A DNA stretch of 64,000 nt, taken from Vibrio sp. CAU 1672 (GTDB lineage: Bacteria; Pseudomonadota; Gammaproteobacteria; Enterobacterales; Vibrionaceae). Below, piece after piece: positions 1 through 8,328 of the stretch. Location of the stretch: the NCBI RefSeq assembly GCF_029223195.1, contig NZ_JARHUF010000024.1, positions 1 through 64,000 on the forward strand, in the 5' to 3' direction. Position 1 is the stretch's first letter. Every line of letters starts with the position of its first letter. The notes beneath the pieces are model-generated. The model saw nothing but the letters and a program-made list of their open reading frames with translations. It was not told where the DNA came from and made no database searches. Both the position numbers and the translations under genes were made by a program.

Positions 1-70
1 CCTCATCCACTACGGTGAGTTTAAAAGCGAGGGAATAATCGCGCTGAGTTCTTTTATTTGTTGATTTCAT
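1..70 (-). CDS. IS3-family transposase OrfA, N-terminus only (cut by window edge)
   Basis: Reading leftward from the ATG at 70, 23 codons are visible, beginning MKSTNKRTQRDYSLAFKL. The 'RDYSLAFKL' start resembles the helix-turn-helix OrfA proteins of IS3-family elements found in Vibrio. A GGAGAG ribosome site lies just before the ATG. The rest of the gene lies outside the window, so the element cannot be named or judged intact. The family assignment rests on this short N-terminus and on the element end beside it. Confidence 0.6.
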   Translation of the reverse strand, partial: MKSTNKRTQRDYSLAFKLTVVDE

Positions 71-123
71 AACACTCTCCAATTTTGGGGTTGGAAAGTG
101 TCAACCTTATTTAGGACGGAACA
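71..123 (-). mobile_element. Outer end of the IS3-type element with probable terminal inverted repeat
   Basis: Read on the minus strand, the segment starts TGTTCCGTCCTAAATAAGG at about 123 and runs to the transposase start. IS3-family elements begin with TG and carry a 20-40 bp terminal repeat followed closely by orfA, as here. The other end is not in the window, so the exact boundary and target duplication are inferred. Confidence 0.5.
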
Positions 124-131
124 GTTGAATT

Positions 132-164
132 AAAAAAAGCGGCGCTCCTTGAGCGCCGCTTTTT
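132..164 (-). terminator. Rho-independent terminator of grcA
   Basis: A 10-bp GC-rich stem (138-147 with 151-160, loop CTT) is flanked by A and T runs. Read leftward it ends in a T run. It lies 25 bp beyond the grcA stop, between grcA and the IS end. Confidence 0.85.
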
Positions 165-188
165 AATATCTGCCGGAATCGTTCGTGA

Positions 189-566
189 TTACAGAGACTC
201 AGTGAAAGTACGTGCGATAACATCACGCTGCTGTTCAGGAGTTAATGAGTTAAAGCGTACTGCGTAACCCGAAACACGAATGGTCAGTTGAGGGTATTTT
301 TCTGGGTTCGCGACGGCATCTTCCAGAGTTTCACGCTTAAGCACGTTGACGTTCAGGTGCTGACCGCCTTCGATGCGGGGTGCGGTTTCGATGGCAACCT
401 CGCGGCTTTCGTATTCACCCAGGTCACTGATGGCGATCACTTGGTCAGCTTCATAGCCAGAGACTGCGGCAACACAACGTGCTTCATTTTTTTCGCTATC
501 TAGTAGCCAGATGGAGTTCAGTAGTTCGTCGTTTGCTGCTTTAGTAATTTGGATACCTTGGATCAT
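189..566 (-). CDS. grcA: Autonomous glycyl radical cofactor GrcA (YfiD)
   Basis: Small (125 aa) glycyl-radical protein that can replace the oxygen-damaged C-terminal part of pyruvate formate-lyase, restoring anaerobic pyruvate cleavage. The family glycyl-radical motif RVSGYAVRF is present near the C-terminus with the radical glycine at about residue 100. Two possible starts are adjacent (GTG 569, ATG 566). The ATG is chosen because the protein family begins MIQGIQITKA and AGGAG lies 6 nt before it. The gene is monocistronic, ends in a strong terminator, and has an FNR-type promoter upstream (663-676). Confidence 0.95.
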   Translation of the reverse strand: MIQGIQITKAANDELLNSIWLLDSEKNEARCVAAVSGYEADQVIAISDLGEYESREVAIETAPRIEGGQHLNVNVLKRETLEDAVANPEKYPQLTIRVSGYAVRFNSLTPEQQRDVIARTFTESL

Positions 567-632
567 CACTTTCTCCTAGTCCACTTGTGTGGCATTTATT
601 GGTGTTAATTTTCAAATTTTGTTGAGCTGAGT

Positions 633-676
633 ATTATATAGCTAATATCCACTATAATAATATTGATTTAGGTCAA
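633..676 (-). promoter_or_regulatory. FNR-dependent class II promoter of grcA
   Basis: TTGATTTAGGTCAA at 663-676 matches the FNR consensus TTGAT-N4-ATCAA with one mismatch. Leftward, a perfect TATAAT -10 box lies at 638-633, predicting a start near 627. The FNR site centre (669.5) then falls about 42 bp upstream of transcription, the class II activator position. This fits anaerobic induction of grcA. The rest of the 570-891 gap is AT-rich and shows no gene. Confidence 0.75.
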
Positions 677-891
677 ATTACAACTAAAAACCTTAATTAT
701 TTGAAGGTAAATTTTTTGTTTTAAATCAACAAAAGCTTATAAAACATGATTTTTGCGATATATTTGATATCATCAAAAATAGTTTAATGTGTAATTTGTG
801 GTAATTTTACTACATTTAAAGGCGGAAACTTAACCTCGTTAACATAACTGCCTGTGTTTGGGTGGTTATACTGAAAGTCAAAAGTGATTTA

Positions 892-1779
892 ATGACAAAC
901 ATCAAAAACCAGTTTGGAAACAAGTTTATTGGCGCTCATGTCTCGGCTGCGGGTGGGGTAGAACAAGCGCCTTTACGCGCCCGTGAAATTGGTGCCAATG
1001 CGTTTGCCCTGTTTACCAAAAACCAACGCCAGTGGCGGGCTAAACCGCTGGAAGCCGGTACCATCAAAGCGTTTAAAGCCAATTGTAAGATGCTGGGCTT
1101 TGCCGCCGAGCAGATCCTGCCGCATGATTCGTACTTGATTAATTTAGGTGCGCCGGAAGAAGAAAAGCTCAATAAATCCCGCGCGGCATTTATTGATGAA
1201 ATGCAACGTTGCCATCAGCTTGGCCTGACGATGTTGAACTTCCACCCGGGAAGTCATTTAAACAAGCTATCAGAGCAGGCGTGCCTTGCCACTATCGCCG
1301 AGTCGATCAACCTGGCGCACCAAGCTGTCCCGGAAGTAGTTGCGGTGATTGAGAACACCGCCGGACAAGGTACTAACTTAGGCTGGAAGTTTGAGCACTT
1401 AGCCGAGATCATTCAACAGGTCGAAGATAAAGCGCGGGTAGGGGTGTGTTTGGACACCTGTCATACTTTTAGTGCCGGATATGATCTGCGTAGCGCAGAA
1501 GATTGTGACCGTACCTTTGCGGAGTTTGATCGCATCGTCGGGATGCACTATTTACGGGCAATGCATCTGAATGATTCAAAAGTGGAATTTTCCAGCAGAG
1601 TGGATCGTCATCACTCGCTGGGCCAGGGTACTATCGGCTGGAGTTGCTTTGAGTATATTGCAAAAGACCCGCGTTTTGATTCTATGCCATTGATTTTAGA
1701 GACAATTGATCCTGATATCTGGCGGCGGGAAATCGAGGCATTACGTCATTACCATCGCGCTGCCGGTACGCCGACTTAA
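892..1779 (+). CDS. nfo: Endonuclease IV (AP endonuclease)
   Basis: Cuts the DNA backbone 5' of abasic sites in base-excision repair, using three zinc ions in a TIM barrel. Metal-binding signatures are readable in order: HVSAAGG near the N-terminus, FHPGSH, IENTAGQG, CLDTCHTFSAGYD, HLNDSK and DRHHSLGQG. From the ATG at 892 the product is 295 aa, close to the family's 280-295. The frame stays open to 862, but those codons are not family-like. The ribosome site is weak. The gene lies just upstream of ung, so two base-excision-repair genes are neighbours. Confidence 0.93.
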   Translation: MTNIKNQFGNKFIGAHVSAAGGVEQAPLRAREIGANAFALFTKNQRQWRAKPLEAGTIKAFKANCKMLGFAAEQILPHDSYLINLGAPEEEKLNKSRAAFIDEMQRCHQLGLTMLNFHPGSHLNKLSEQACLATIAESINLAHQAVPEVVAVIENTAGQGTNLGWKFEHLAEIIQQVEDKARVGVCLDTCHTFSAGYDLRSAEDCDRTFAEFDRIVGMHYLRAMHLNDSKVEFSSRVDRHHSLGQGTIGWSCFEYIAKDPRFDSMPLILETIDPDIWRREIEALRHYHRAAGTPT

Positions 1780-1866
1780 CCGGCGGGTGAAAGTTGGCAT
1801 CTTTCTTTCTTATGTTTTATTACCAGCTGTCCGCTGAGTGCATACCATAGAGAGGAGGATGCCACT

Positions 1867-1983
1867 ATGTCGAGAACCGTTCCTGTTGCCCCCGCGGCGA
1901 ATCCCAGTCGCCCGTCCCGTTTTCCTGCACCCAACCGGCATATTTCAGGTCAGGGGCATCATCGGACCCCACAACGATATTGA
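1867..1983 (+). CDS. Candidate 38-aa Arg/Pro-rich small protein
   Basis: An ORF of 38 codons starting MSRTVPVAPAANPSRPSR sits in the nfo-ung gap. A near-ideal Shine-Dalgarno (GAGGAGG, 1852-1858) lies 8 nt before its ATG, stronger than those of either neighbour. It is rich in Pro, Arg, Ala and His with no membrane segment. I recognise no family. It could be a real small protein or an RNA leader element. A longer ORF in another frame (1838-2038) overlaps it and has no better support. The remainder of the 1780-2094 gap shows nothing else. Confidence 0.4.
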   Translation: MSRTVPVAPAANPSRPSRFPAPNRHISGQGHHRTPQRY

Positions 1984-2094
1984 GACCCTGTTGCTGACTT
2001 TGAATTCTGAAAGGTTAGTTTTTGTCTGTTGCCGCTGAGCTGGTTAGAATATCGCTTCATATCCGCCTTACAACCGCGAAACACAGGAATTTTC

Positions 2095-2781
2095 ATGAAT
2101 CACTCCCTGACTTGGCACGAGCTTCTCGACGAAGAGAAAAAGCAAGATTACTTTATTGAATTAATGCAATTTGTAGAGTCTGAACGTGCCGCTGGCAAAG
2201 CCATATTCCCCCCGGCGCAAGATGTGTTTAATGCGTTTCGCTTTACCGAGTTTAGTGATGTCAAAGTGGTGATTTTAGGTCAGGATCCGTACCATGGACC
2301 TAACCAAGCCCACGGTTTGTGCTTTTCCGTTCTACCGGGGGTGAAAACACCCCCTTCACTGGTCAATATGTACAAGGAGCTGGCACAGGATGTTGACGGC
2401 TTTCAGATCCCGCAGCATGGTTATTTGCAGAGCTGGGCCGAACAAGGCGTGTTGCTGCTTAATACGGTGCTGACAGTCGAGCAGGGAAAAGCGCACTCGC
2501 ATGCAAAAACGGGTTGGGAAACCTTTACTGATCGGGTGATAGAGCTGATTAACCAGCATCAGCAGGGGGTGGTGTTCCTGTTATGGGGCGCGCACGCGCA
2601 AAAAAAGGGGCGTTTTATTGATCGAACCAAGCACCATGTTTTAACCGCACCTCATCCATCACCGTTGTCAGCCCATCGGGGCTTTTTCGGCTGCGGGCAT
2701 TTTTCCCAGGCGAATCTACTGCTACAACAACAAGGAAAACAAGCGATTAACTGGCACTTACCATTGGTAGCTGAAGTGTGA
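2095..2781 (+). CDS. ung: Uracil-DNA glycosylase
   Basis: Removes uracil from DNA by cleaving the N-glycosidic bond, the first step of base-excision repair. The water-activating loop GQDPYHGPNQAHG is present at about residues 62-74, and the minor-groove loop HPSPLSAHRGF lies near residue 190. Product length is 228 aa, typical for family 1. The ATG at 2095 is chosen over an upstream in-frame start at 2029 because homologues begin at this point and AGGA precedes it. The upstream gap contains a small candidate ORF. Confidence 0.96.
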   Translation: MNHSLTWHELLDEEKKQDYFIELMQFVESERAAGKAIFPPAQDVFNAFRFTEFSDVKVVILGQDPYHGPNQAHGLCFSVLPGVKTPPSLVNMYKELAQDVDGFQIPQHGYLQSWAEQGVLLLNTVLTVEQGKAHSHAKTGWETFTDRVIELINQHQQGVVFLLWGAHAQKKGRFIDRTKHHVLTAPHPSPLSAHRGFFGCGHFSQANLLLQQQGKQAINWHLPLVAEV

Positions 2782-2910
2782 GGCAATTAAAGAATCAATG
2801 ACTTAGTGGGTGGTTTTTGATCAGGTTTTGCGGCTTTTTTGAGCGCTGTCGAGGCCGGGTATCCTTTTCTCATATAAACTTAGCAGAGTTATAGGTTAAG
2901 GAGAGACGCT

Positions 2911-3462
2911 ATGATGATCGAAAGAATTCGGCGCGAACATGGATACATGGTTCGTTTGCTGGCGATATTGCGCCACAAGCTCAACGAAATAGAACAGGAG
3001 CGTCCGATAAATTATTCATTGGTTGGTGAGATTGTCGACTACTTGTCCAGTCATTCAGAAAAGATCCATCACCCGAAAGAGGACATTCTTTATCATTATT
3101 TTCTGGAGCATTATGGCCAACAGAAAACCATCGAGAACCTGGAACAAGAGCATATCGAGCTGGCGGAAAAAACCAAAGAGTTTGCCAGTGTGGTCGAGAT
3201 GATCTTACAGGATGCGGTGGTGCCTCAAGAAGTGTTCAGCCGCCATCTGGCGGACTTTATTGATTCGCAAAAACGCCACCTTGAGTTAGAAGAGCGTCAG
3301 GTGTTGCCGCTGATTGAAGAGTTGTTCACCACCGAAGATTGGCAGGCGGTCGAAAGTCAGTGGGAAGAAAATGAGGACGACCCGGTCTTTGGTGATACCA
3401 TCGCTGACCGTTATAAACAGTTGGCAGAGCGCGTCCGCCAGAGTGAGTTTGAATACATCTGA
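2911..3462 (+). CDS. Hemerythrin HHE domain-containing protein
   Basis: A 183-aa soluble all-helical protein. The hemerythrin-type metal ligands are visible as H10 (REHGYM), the HHPKED segment near residues 57-62, an E/H pair near 80-82 and H122/E126 (KRHLELEE). Such proteins bind a di-iron centre and sense or handle O2, NO or iron; the role here is not determinable. AAGGAG lies 8 nt before the ATG. The C-terminal 40 residues are acidic and outside the domain. It stands alone between ung and a DUF3545 gene. Confidence 0.85.
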   Translation: MMIERIRREHGYMVRLLAILRHKLNEIEQERPINYSLVGEIVDYLSSHSEKIHHPKEDILYHYFLEHYGQQKTIENLEQEHIELAEKTKEFASVVEMILQDAVVPQEVFSRHLADFIDSQKRHLELEERQVLPLIEELFTTEDWQAVESQWEENEDDPVFGDTIADRYKQLAERVRQSEFEYI

Positions 3463-3591
3463 TCAGACTGAGCCAAAAGACGCTAAGTTCATAGCCTGCC
3501 GTGATTGATTTTGGCGCTTTCTTATATATTGAGAAAGCGACAAAATTTTTTTGTCTCTTGAACCCGCTGAATATAGTTTAAAAAGCAAGGT

Positions 3592-3610
3592 TATTCTCAC
3601 TTGGTGAGAA
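3592..3610. other. Small perfect hairpin in intergenic DNA
   Basis: ATTCTCAC and GTGAGAAT arms flank a TTG loop. There is no T run, so a terminator is doubtful. It could be an operator or a structured leader element. Confidence 0.3.
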
Positions 3611-3672
3611 TCGCCGAATTGTAACGTATGTTACAGTTCATCACGGGCAGTGACACCAGGCGGTGAATAAAC

Positions 3673-3697
3673 AAAAGGCACCTTCGCGGTGCCTTTC
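3673..3697 (-). terminator. Terminator of the DUF3545 gene
   Basis: A 9-bp stem (AAAGGCACC / GGTGCCTTT) with a TTCGC loop and A/T flanks lies 8 bp past the stop of the leftward gene. It could also stop readthrough from the rightward hemerythrin gene. Confidence 0.75.
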
Positions 3698-3704
3698 GTA
3701 TCAA

Positions 3705-3890
3705 TTACAGTTTAATGTCATCAAGGGTGTAATCATTACACACATCAAGCTCGCGTAGCTCTTTAAGCAGAGTGCGGCGGTCGTTCATTTCTTCTATTTC
3801 GCGCCACTTGCGTTTTACGGGTTTGGCGCGAGATTTGGTTGTTGATGCTGCGCCCAGAGCAAATAAGTCATCCAGTTGAAAGCCTTCCAT
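3705..3890 (-). CDS. DUF3545 family protein
   Basis: A 61-aa highly charged protein. The basic central stretch KPVKRKWREIEEMNDRRTLLKEL followed by a short acidic tail is the pattern of the DUF3545 family of Vibrio and Shewanella, whose function is unknown. The basic, helical centre would suit nucleic-acid or protein binding, but that is conjecture. The ATG at 3890 has an AGGTAAGGTGG stretch upstream. It has its own terminator and reads opposite to its neighbours. Confidence 0.75.
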   Translation of the reverse strand: MEGFQLDDLFALGAASTTKSRAKPVKRKWREIEEMNDRRTLLKELRELDVCNDYTLDDIKL

Positions 3891-4481
3891 AAGCCACCTT
3901 ACCTTTCTCTCATATCACGGTTAAAAACGTGTCCCTGTGGAGCATTTTAAGTACCACAATCACCGTGAGAATAACTATGATTTATTTCTCATTTGTGTCG
4001 CTATCATGACATTTTCGCGCAAATATTCCCTCAGAATCACACTTTGGGCGCCAGGGGGGTGAGTAAAAAATAAGCGCTTAAACAAAAGAAAACGATTAAA
4101 TCGTGCTGTGGGGGATGTTAATTCGAGGTTGGTAATTGGTACCGGTTTGACTTGCAGGGGTTGCATAACAGTTGCTTGGTTGAAAATTGCTCGGTACTGC
4201 CGCGTTCATCTGGGTGAACATGCTGTTATGCCTTGAAACCGTTGGCTTCGGCCTGTTTTTACCGTATGTGGTTTTGTTACTGGTAAAGTGGCTTGGAATG
4301 TGGTGTTTTTGTTGGTTGGATGTTGCGCTGCTCGGCGAGTGTTTATGATTTATATGTTAATTTTTGGTGATTTTATAGTGAAAAATAACAAATGTGCCCA
4401 AATGGTTGCATATTGATTTTTGCTTGCCTAGGTTGCATTATCCGCCCCGTCAAAAAATACGCTAGTACGTAAAATGGATGC

Positions 4482-4616
4482 ATGATGCGACGTTTACGAT
4501 TCTGGATTGCACAAAAACACTACTCGAAAGCCAAGCACTCCTTTGACACTTGGCAGGCAATCTGGTGGATGGCTGGGAAGCACAGACTGGCGCAACTCAC
4601 TTTGAGGTACACATGA
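4482..4616 (+). CDS. Candidate 44-aa basic leader ORF overlapping the symporter start
   Basis: An ORF starting ATGATG at 4482 (MMRRLRFWIAQKHYSKAKHS...) runs 44 codons and stops at TGA 4614-4616. Its stop overlaps the ATG of the next gene as ATGA, the classic arrangement for translational coupling. The peptide is strongly basic and rich in Trp, His and Arg. Its own ribosome site is weak. I recognise no family. The rest of the 3891-4612 gap is AT-rich with no gene I can support and no glycine-riboswitch sequence. Confidence 0.4.
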   Translation: MMRRLRFWIAQKHYSKAKHSFDTWQAIWWMAGKHRLAQLTLRYT

Positions 4617-6049
4617 CAGACTTAATCAATTTGATGAATGATCTCCTTTGGGGGGCGATTCTGGTTTATCTTTTGGTCGGGGTAGGTATCTACTTCACGG
4701 TTCGACTGGGTTTTATCCAATTCCGTCATTTTGGCCACATGTTCTCGGTGCTGAAGAACAGTCGTAAAGCAGACAAAGCCGGTATTTCTTCTTTTCAAGC
4801 CCTTTGTACCAGCCTTGCTGCACGTGTCGGTACGGGTAATATGGCAGGGGTTGCTGTTGCGCTGACCGCTGGTGGTCCGGGGGCAATTTTCTGGATGTGG
4901 CTTATTGCCATGCTGGGGATGGCGACATCTTTTGCCGAGAGTACCCTGGCGCAGCTCTATAAAACCAAAGATGATGACGGTAACTATCGTGGTGGCCCTG
5001 CTTACTACATGGAGAAAGGCCTGGGCATGCGCTGGATGGGCGTAGTGTTCTCGATCTGCCTGTTCATTGCATTTGGTCTGGTATTTAATGCCGTACAGGC
5101 CAACTCAATTGTCAATGCGATGGGGAATGCCTTTGGCTGGGAAAGCCTTTACGTGGGCATTGCTATTGTTGTGTTGTCGGCAGTGGTGATTTTTGGTGGT
5201 ATTAAGCGGATCGCACGTGTGGCTGAGCTGATCGTTCCGATCATGGCGCTGGCGTATCTGGCTCTGGCGATGTTTGTGATGTTTGCCAATATTGAGAAAC
5301 TACCCGCGGTTCTGACGCTGATCTTCAAGAGCGCGTTTGGCTTTCAGGAAGCGGCAGCTGGTGGTTTGGGCTATGCGATTGCCCAGGCGATGCTCAACGG
5401 TATCAAACGGGGCCTGTTCTCAAACGAAGCGGGTATGGGTTCGGCACCGAACGCCGCGGCTTCAGCGACGCCTTATCCGCCACACCCGGCTTCACAAGGT
5501 TACGTGCAGATGCTGGGCGTGTTTATGGATACGATTGTGATCTGTTCTGCGACCGTCGCCATCATCCTGATGTCCGGTGAGTACGTCGGTCAGGCGACGG
5601 AAGTGACCGGGATTGAGCTGACCCAGCGTGCATTAAGCTCGCAAGTGGGTGACTGGGGCGCTGTTTTCGTGGCGGTGGCAATTTTCTTCTTTGCCTTTAC
5701 TTCGATCATTGCTAACTACTCGTACGCAGAAACCAACCTGCTCTTCCTCGAGCACAATCATAAAGCCGGCCTGAACGTGTTCCGCCTGGTGTTCCTGGGA
5801 ATGGTGATGTTTGGTTCAATGGCCTCATTACCGGTGGTGTGGTCGATGGCGGATGTGTCGATGGGCTTAATGGCGATTGTTAACCTGGTGGCAATTTTGC
5901 TGTTGTCAGGAATTGTGATTAAGCTGGCCAAAGATTATAACCGTCAGCTCGATGCCGGTAAGGTGCCGACATTTGATGTGAATGATTTCCCTGAGCTGAA
6001 GTCGCAACTCGAAGACGGCATTTGGGATAACAATAAAATTAACGACTAA
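4613..6049 (+). CDS. Sodium:alanine/glycine symporter (AgcS family)
   Basis: An inner-membrane Na+-coupled amino-acid carrier of 478 aa with about ten hydrophobic segments. Family signatures include LCTSLAARVGTGNMAGVA near residue 70 and KRGLFSNEAGMGSAPNAAA near residue 265. The frame is open to 4550, but the ATG at 4613 has GAGGT 6 nt before it and matches family N-termini (MTDLINLMNDLLWG). The substrate (Ala or Gly) is inferred from the family. A short ORF overlaps the start, so translation may be coupled. Confidence 0.9.
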   Translation: MTDLINLMNDLLWGAILVYLLVGVGIYFTVRLGFIQFRHFGHMFSVLKNSRKADKAGISSFQALCTSLAARVGTGNMAGVAVALTAGGPGAIFWMWLIAMLGMATSFAESTLAQLYKTKDDDGNYRGGPAYYMEKGLGMRWMGVVFSICLFIAFGLVFNAVQANSIVNAMGNAFGWESLYVGIAIVVLSAVVIFGGIKRIARVAELIVPIMALAYLALAMFVMFANIEKLPAVLTLIFKSAFGFQEAAAGGLGYAIAQAMLNGIKRGLFSNEAGMGSAPNAAASATPYPPHPASQGYVQMLGVFMDTIVICSATVAIILMSGEYVGQATEVTGIELTQRALSSQVGDWGAVFVAVAIFFFAFTSIIANYSYAETNLLFLEHNHKAGLNVFRLVFLGMVMFGSMASLPVVWSMADVSMGLMAIVNLVAILLLSGIVIKLAKDYNRQLDAGKVPTFDVNDFPELKSQLEDGIWDNNKIND

Positions 6050-6157
6050 CGTTTGCGTTAATCGAATTGAACAATTAAAGCAATACCCAAAGCCATGCAG
6101 ACAATGCATGGCTTTTTTTGTACCCTAGACAAAAATATAACGAGAAAAGGGAAAGTC

Positions 6158-6934
6158 ATGCTTATAGTTATTTCTCCTGCTAAGACACTCGATTATGAGT
6201 CCCCGCTGGCCACAGATAAGTACACCCAGCCTGAATTGATGGCGTATTCCAGGCAGTTGATTGACGTGTGTCGCCAGCTTACGCCGGCCGATGTTGCTTC
6301 ACTGATGAAAGTGAGTGACAAGATCGCGGATTTGAACGTGGGCCGATTCCAGGAGTGGAGTGAAACCTGTACCACAGACAACGCGCGTCAGGCGATTCTG
6401 GCCTTTAAGGGTGATGTGTATACCGGCTTACAGGCGGAAACCTTCAGCGCTGCGGATTTTGACTATGCGCAGCAGCACCTGCGCATGCTTTCCGGCTTGT
6501 ATGGCGTGCTGAAACCGCTGGATTTGATGCAACCTTATCGGCTGGAAATGGGCACGAAACTGGCGAATGAAAAAGGCAGCAACCTGTACCAGTTTTGGGG
6601 GGAGGTCATAACCGACAAGCTGAATCAGGCGATTGCCGCTCAGGGGGATAATGTGCTGATCAATCTGGCATCCAATGAGTACTTTAAAGCGGTAAAGCCA
6701 AAGTCTCTGGATGCACAAGTGGTCACACCGGTCTTCAAAGACGGTAAGAACGGTCAGTACAAGGTGATCAGCTTCTATGCGAAAAAAGCGCGTGGCATGA
6801 TGGCGCGTTACATCATCGAAAATCGTATTGAGAGCGTGGCCGAGCTTACCCGGTTCAACACGGCGGGTTACTACTTTGTGGAAGAAGAGTCGACCCCGAC
6901 AGAACTGGTATTTAAGCGCGAAGAACAACATTGA
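6158..6934 (+). CDS. yaaA: Peroxide stress protein YaaA (DUF328)
   Basis: A 258-aa cytoplasmic protein of the YaaA family, which in E. coli limits free iron and oxidative DNA damage under peroxide stress. The N-terminal MLIVISPAKTLDYESPL and the central GLYGVLKPLDLMQPYRLEMG are hallmark family segments. The start at 6158 is preceded by AAAAGGGAAAG and matches homologue N-termini. The in-frame ATG at 6095 is rejected. A bidirectional terminator follows. Confidence 0.93.
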   Translation: MLIVISPAKTLDYESPLATDKYTQPELMAYSRQLIDVCRQLTPADVASLMKVSDKIADLNVGRFQEWSETCTTDNARQAILAFKGDVYTGLQAETFSAADFDYAQQHLRMLSGLYGVLKPLDLMQPYRLEMGTKLANEKGSNLYQFWGEVITDKLNQAIAAQGDNVLINLASNEYFKAVKPKSLDAQVVTPVFKDGKNGQYKVISFYAKKARGMMARYIIENRIESVAELTRFNTAGYYFVEEESTPTELVFKREEQH

Positions 6935-6963
6935 TGCTGTACGTCGTGCCGTGCTACAGAGAC

Positions 6964-6993
6964 AAAAAAGGGTTGGCGATGCCAACCCTTTTT
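6964..6993. terminator. Bidirectional terminator between yaaA and srmB
   Basis: A 12-bp stem (AAAAGGGTTGGC / GCCAACCCTTTT) with a GAT loop and T runs on both strands lies between two convergent genes. Confidence 0.9.
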
Positions 6994-7029
6994 CCGATTA
7001 TATGAACTGGATTCCACATCCGGCCTGGG

Positions 7030-8253
7030 TTATTTCTTCTTCGCGGTTTTCTTTTTAGTGGCTTTTTTCTTGTCGTCTTTTTTCTTTTTCTTTTTGAACA
7101 CCGGCTTTTTGTGTTTCGGGCGCATTTCTTTAATAAAGCGCTCTTTGATGTCTTCTTTCACGTAGCGTGCCACACGCTCCATCATTGGCTGGTCATGCGC
7201 CTCGACCAGTGAAATGGCGTTGCCTTTCTTCCCGGCCCGGGCGGTACGGCCGATACGGTGCAGGTAGACATCCGCTGTGCGAGGTAAGTCGTAGTTGATG
7301 ACGTGGGATACGTCTGGCAGATCGATACCACGTGCAGCCACATCGGTCGCCAGCAGCACGTTTACCGTACCGTCACGGAAGCGGGAAATGGCATTGTTAC
7401 GGCGGTCCTGAGGCATTTCACCCTGGATCCACGCGCAGGGGATTTGTGCGCTTTCGAGTTGAGCACGCAGCTCAGCCAGGCGTTCACGAGTTTTGAGGAA
7501 TACGATGCTGCGCTCTGCTTGCTGGGTAATGATGTGCTTTAGCAGGGCAAGCTTGTGTTCGGCGTCGTCGGCGCGGTGGTACCACTGAGCGATCTTTTTA
7601 CGCTCACGCAATGGTGATTTTGCATCGATTTCAGCTGGCTGATTTAGTAGATCTGCGGTGAAGCCTTCTACACCCCTGCCTTCCAGGGTGGCGGAAAACA
7701 GCAAGGTTTGCTTGCGCCAGCGACATTCGGCTGACAGGCGGTCTACCGTAGGAGCAAAGCCCATGTCCAGCATGCGATCCGCTTCGTCGAGGATCAGCCA
7801 CTCGATTGCACGGCAGTCAAAGCGTTCTGCGTCGATGTATTCTCTCAAGCGGCCCGGCGTGGCCACGACAATATCCTGGGTGGTGGCCAGGATGTCAGCG
7901 TGTTCCTGATACTGTACTCCGCCGGTGATGGTGAAAATATTCAGTTTGGTGTTCTTTGCCAGAGCGCGCGCCTGGTCGGCAACCTGCATCGCCAGTTCAC
8001 GGGTTGGAGTCAGGATCAGGATCCGAGCCGGCCCCGGTTTGCGGCGTGGGAAGTCTTGCAGGTATTGCAGGGCGGGCAGGACAAAAGCTGCGGTTTTGCC
8101 AGTGCCGGTAGGTGCGGACGCCAGAATGTCGCGACCATCCAACGCTTGTGGAATTGCTTCTGCCTGAATTTTGGTCGGGCGTTCGTAGCCGATCTCTTCA
8201 ATAGCATCTAGTAGGTTTGGGTCTAGATCCAGTTCAGCAAAGGTTCTGATCAC
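7030..8253 (-). CDS. srmB: DEAD-box ATP-dependent RNA helicase SrmB
   Basis: A 407-aa RNA helicase acting early in 50S ribosome assembly. Motifs in order: Q motif at the N-terminus (FAELDLDPNLLDAI), Walker A APTGTGKT near residue 48, PTRELAMQ, TPGRL, DEAD at LILDEADRMLDMGF, SAT in LLFSATLEG, then the C-terminal helicase motifs GIDLPDVSHVINYD and HRIGRTAR. The end is an extended Lys-rich tail, as in SrmB. The order srmB-trmN6 divergent from brnQ matches V. cholerae. A perfect palindrome (8329-8349) lies in its promoter region. Confidence 0.93.
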   Translation of the reverse strand: MIRTFAELDLDPNLLDAIEEIGYERPTKIQAEAIPQALDGRDILASAPTGTGKTAAFVLPALQYLQDFPRRKPGPARILILTPTRELAMQVADQARALAKNTKLNIFTITGGVQYQEHADILATTQDIVVATPGRLREYIDAERFDCRAIEWLILDEADRMLDMGFAPTVDRLSAECRWRKQTLLFSATLEGRGVEGFTADLLNQPAEIDAKSPLRERKKIAQWYHRADDAEHKLALLKHIITQQAERSIVFLKTRERLAELRAQLESAQIPCAWIQGEMPQDRRNNAISRFRDGTVNVLLATDVAARGIDLPDVSHVINYDLPRTADVYLHRIGRTARAGKKGNAISLVEAHDQPMMERVARYVKEDIKERFIKEMRPKHKKPVFKKKKKKDDKKKATKKKTAKKK

Positions 8254-8328
8254 AATGAGTTCTCCACAAGCAAGGCTTGATTAATGGTTTGCCAACATAG
8301 CATAGAAATTAAGGCCGCATAGTATAAA

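Noticed and set aside
1838..2038. 66-aa ORF in the nfo-ung gap
   Set aside because: Its start has no ribosome site and its frame overlaps the better supported 38-aa ORF; composition does not look protein-like.
3975..4166. 63-aa leftward ORF in the gap before the symporter
   Set aside because: No ribosome site, no recognisable family, and an unlikely composition for this genome.
4150..4612. Tandem glycine riboswitch upstream of the symporter
   Set aside because: V. cholerae has one upstream of a paralogous symporter, but the conserved GGAGAG and purine-rich core elements are not visible here.
6428..6985. 185-aa antisense ORF over yaaA
   Set aside because: Shadow of yaaA with no ribosome site or family match.
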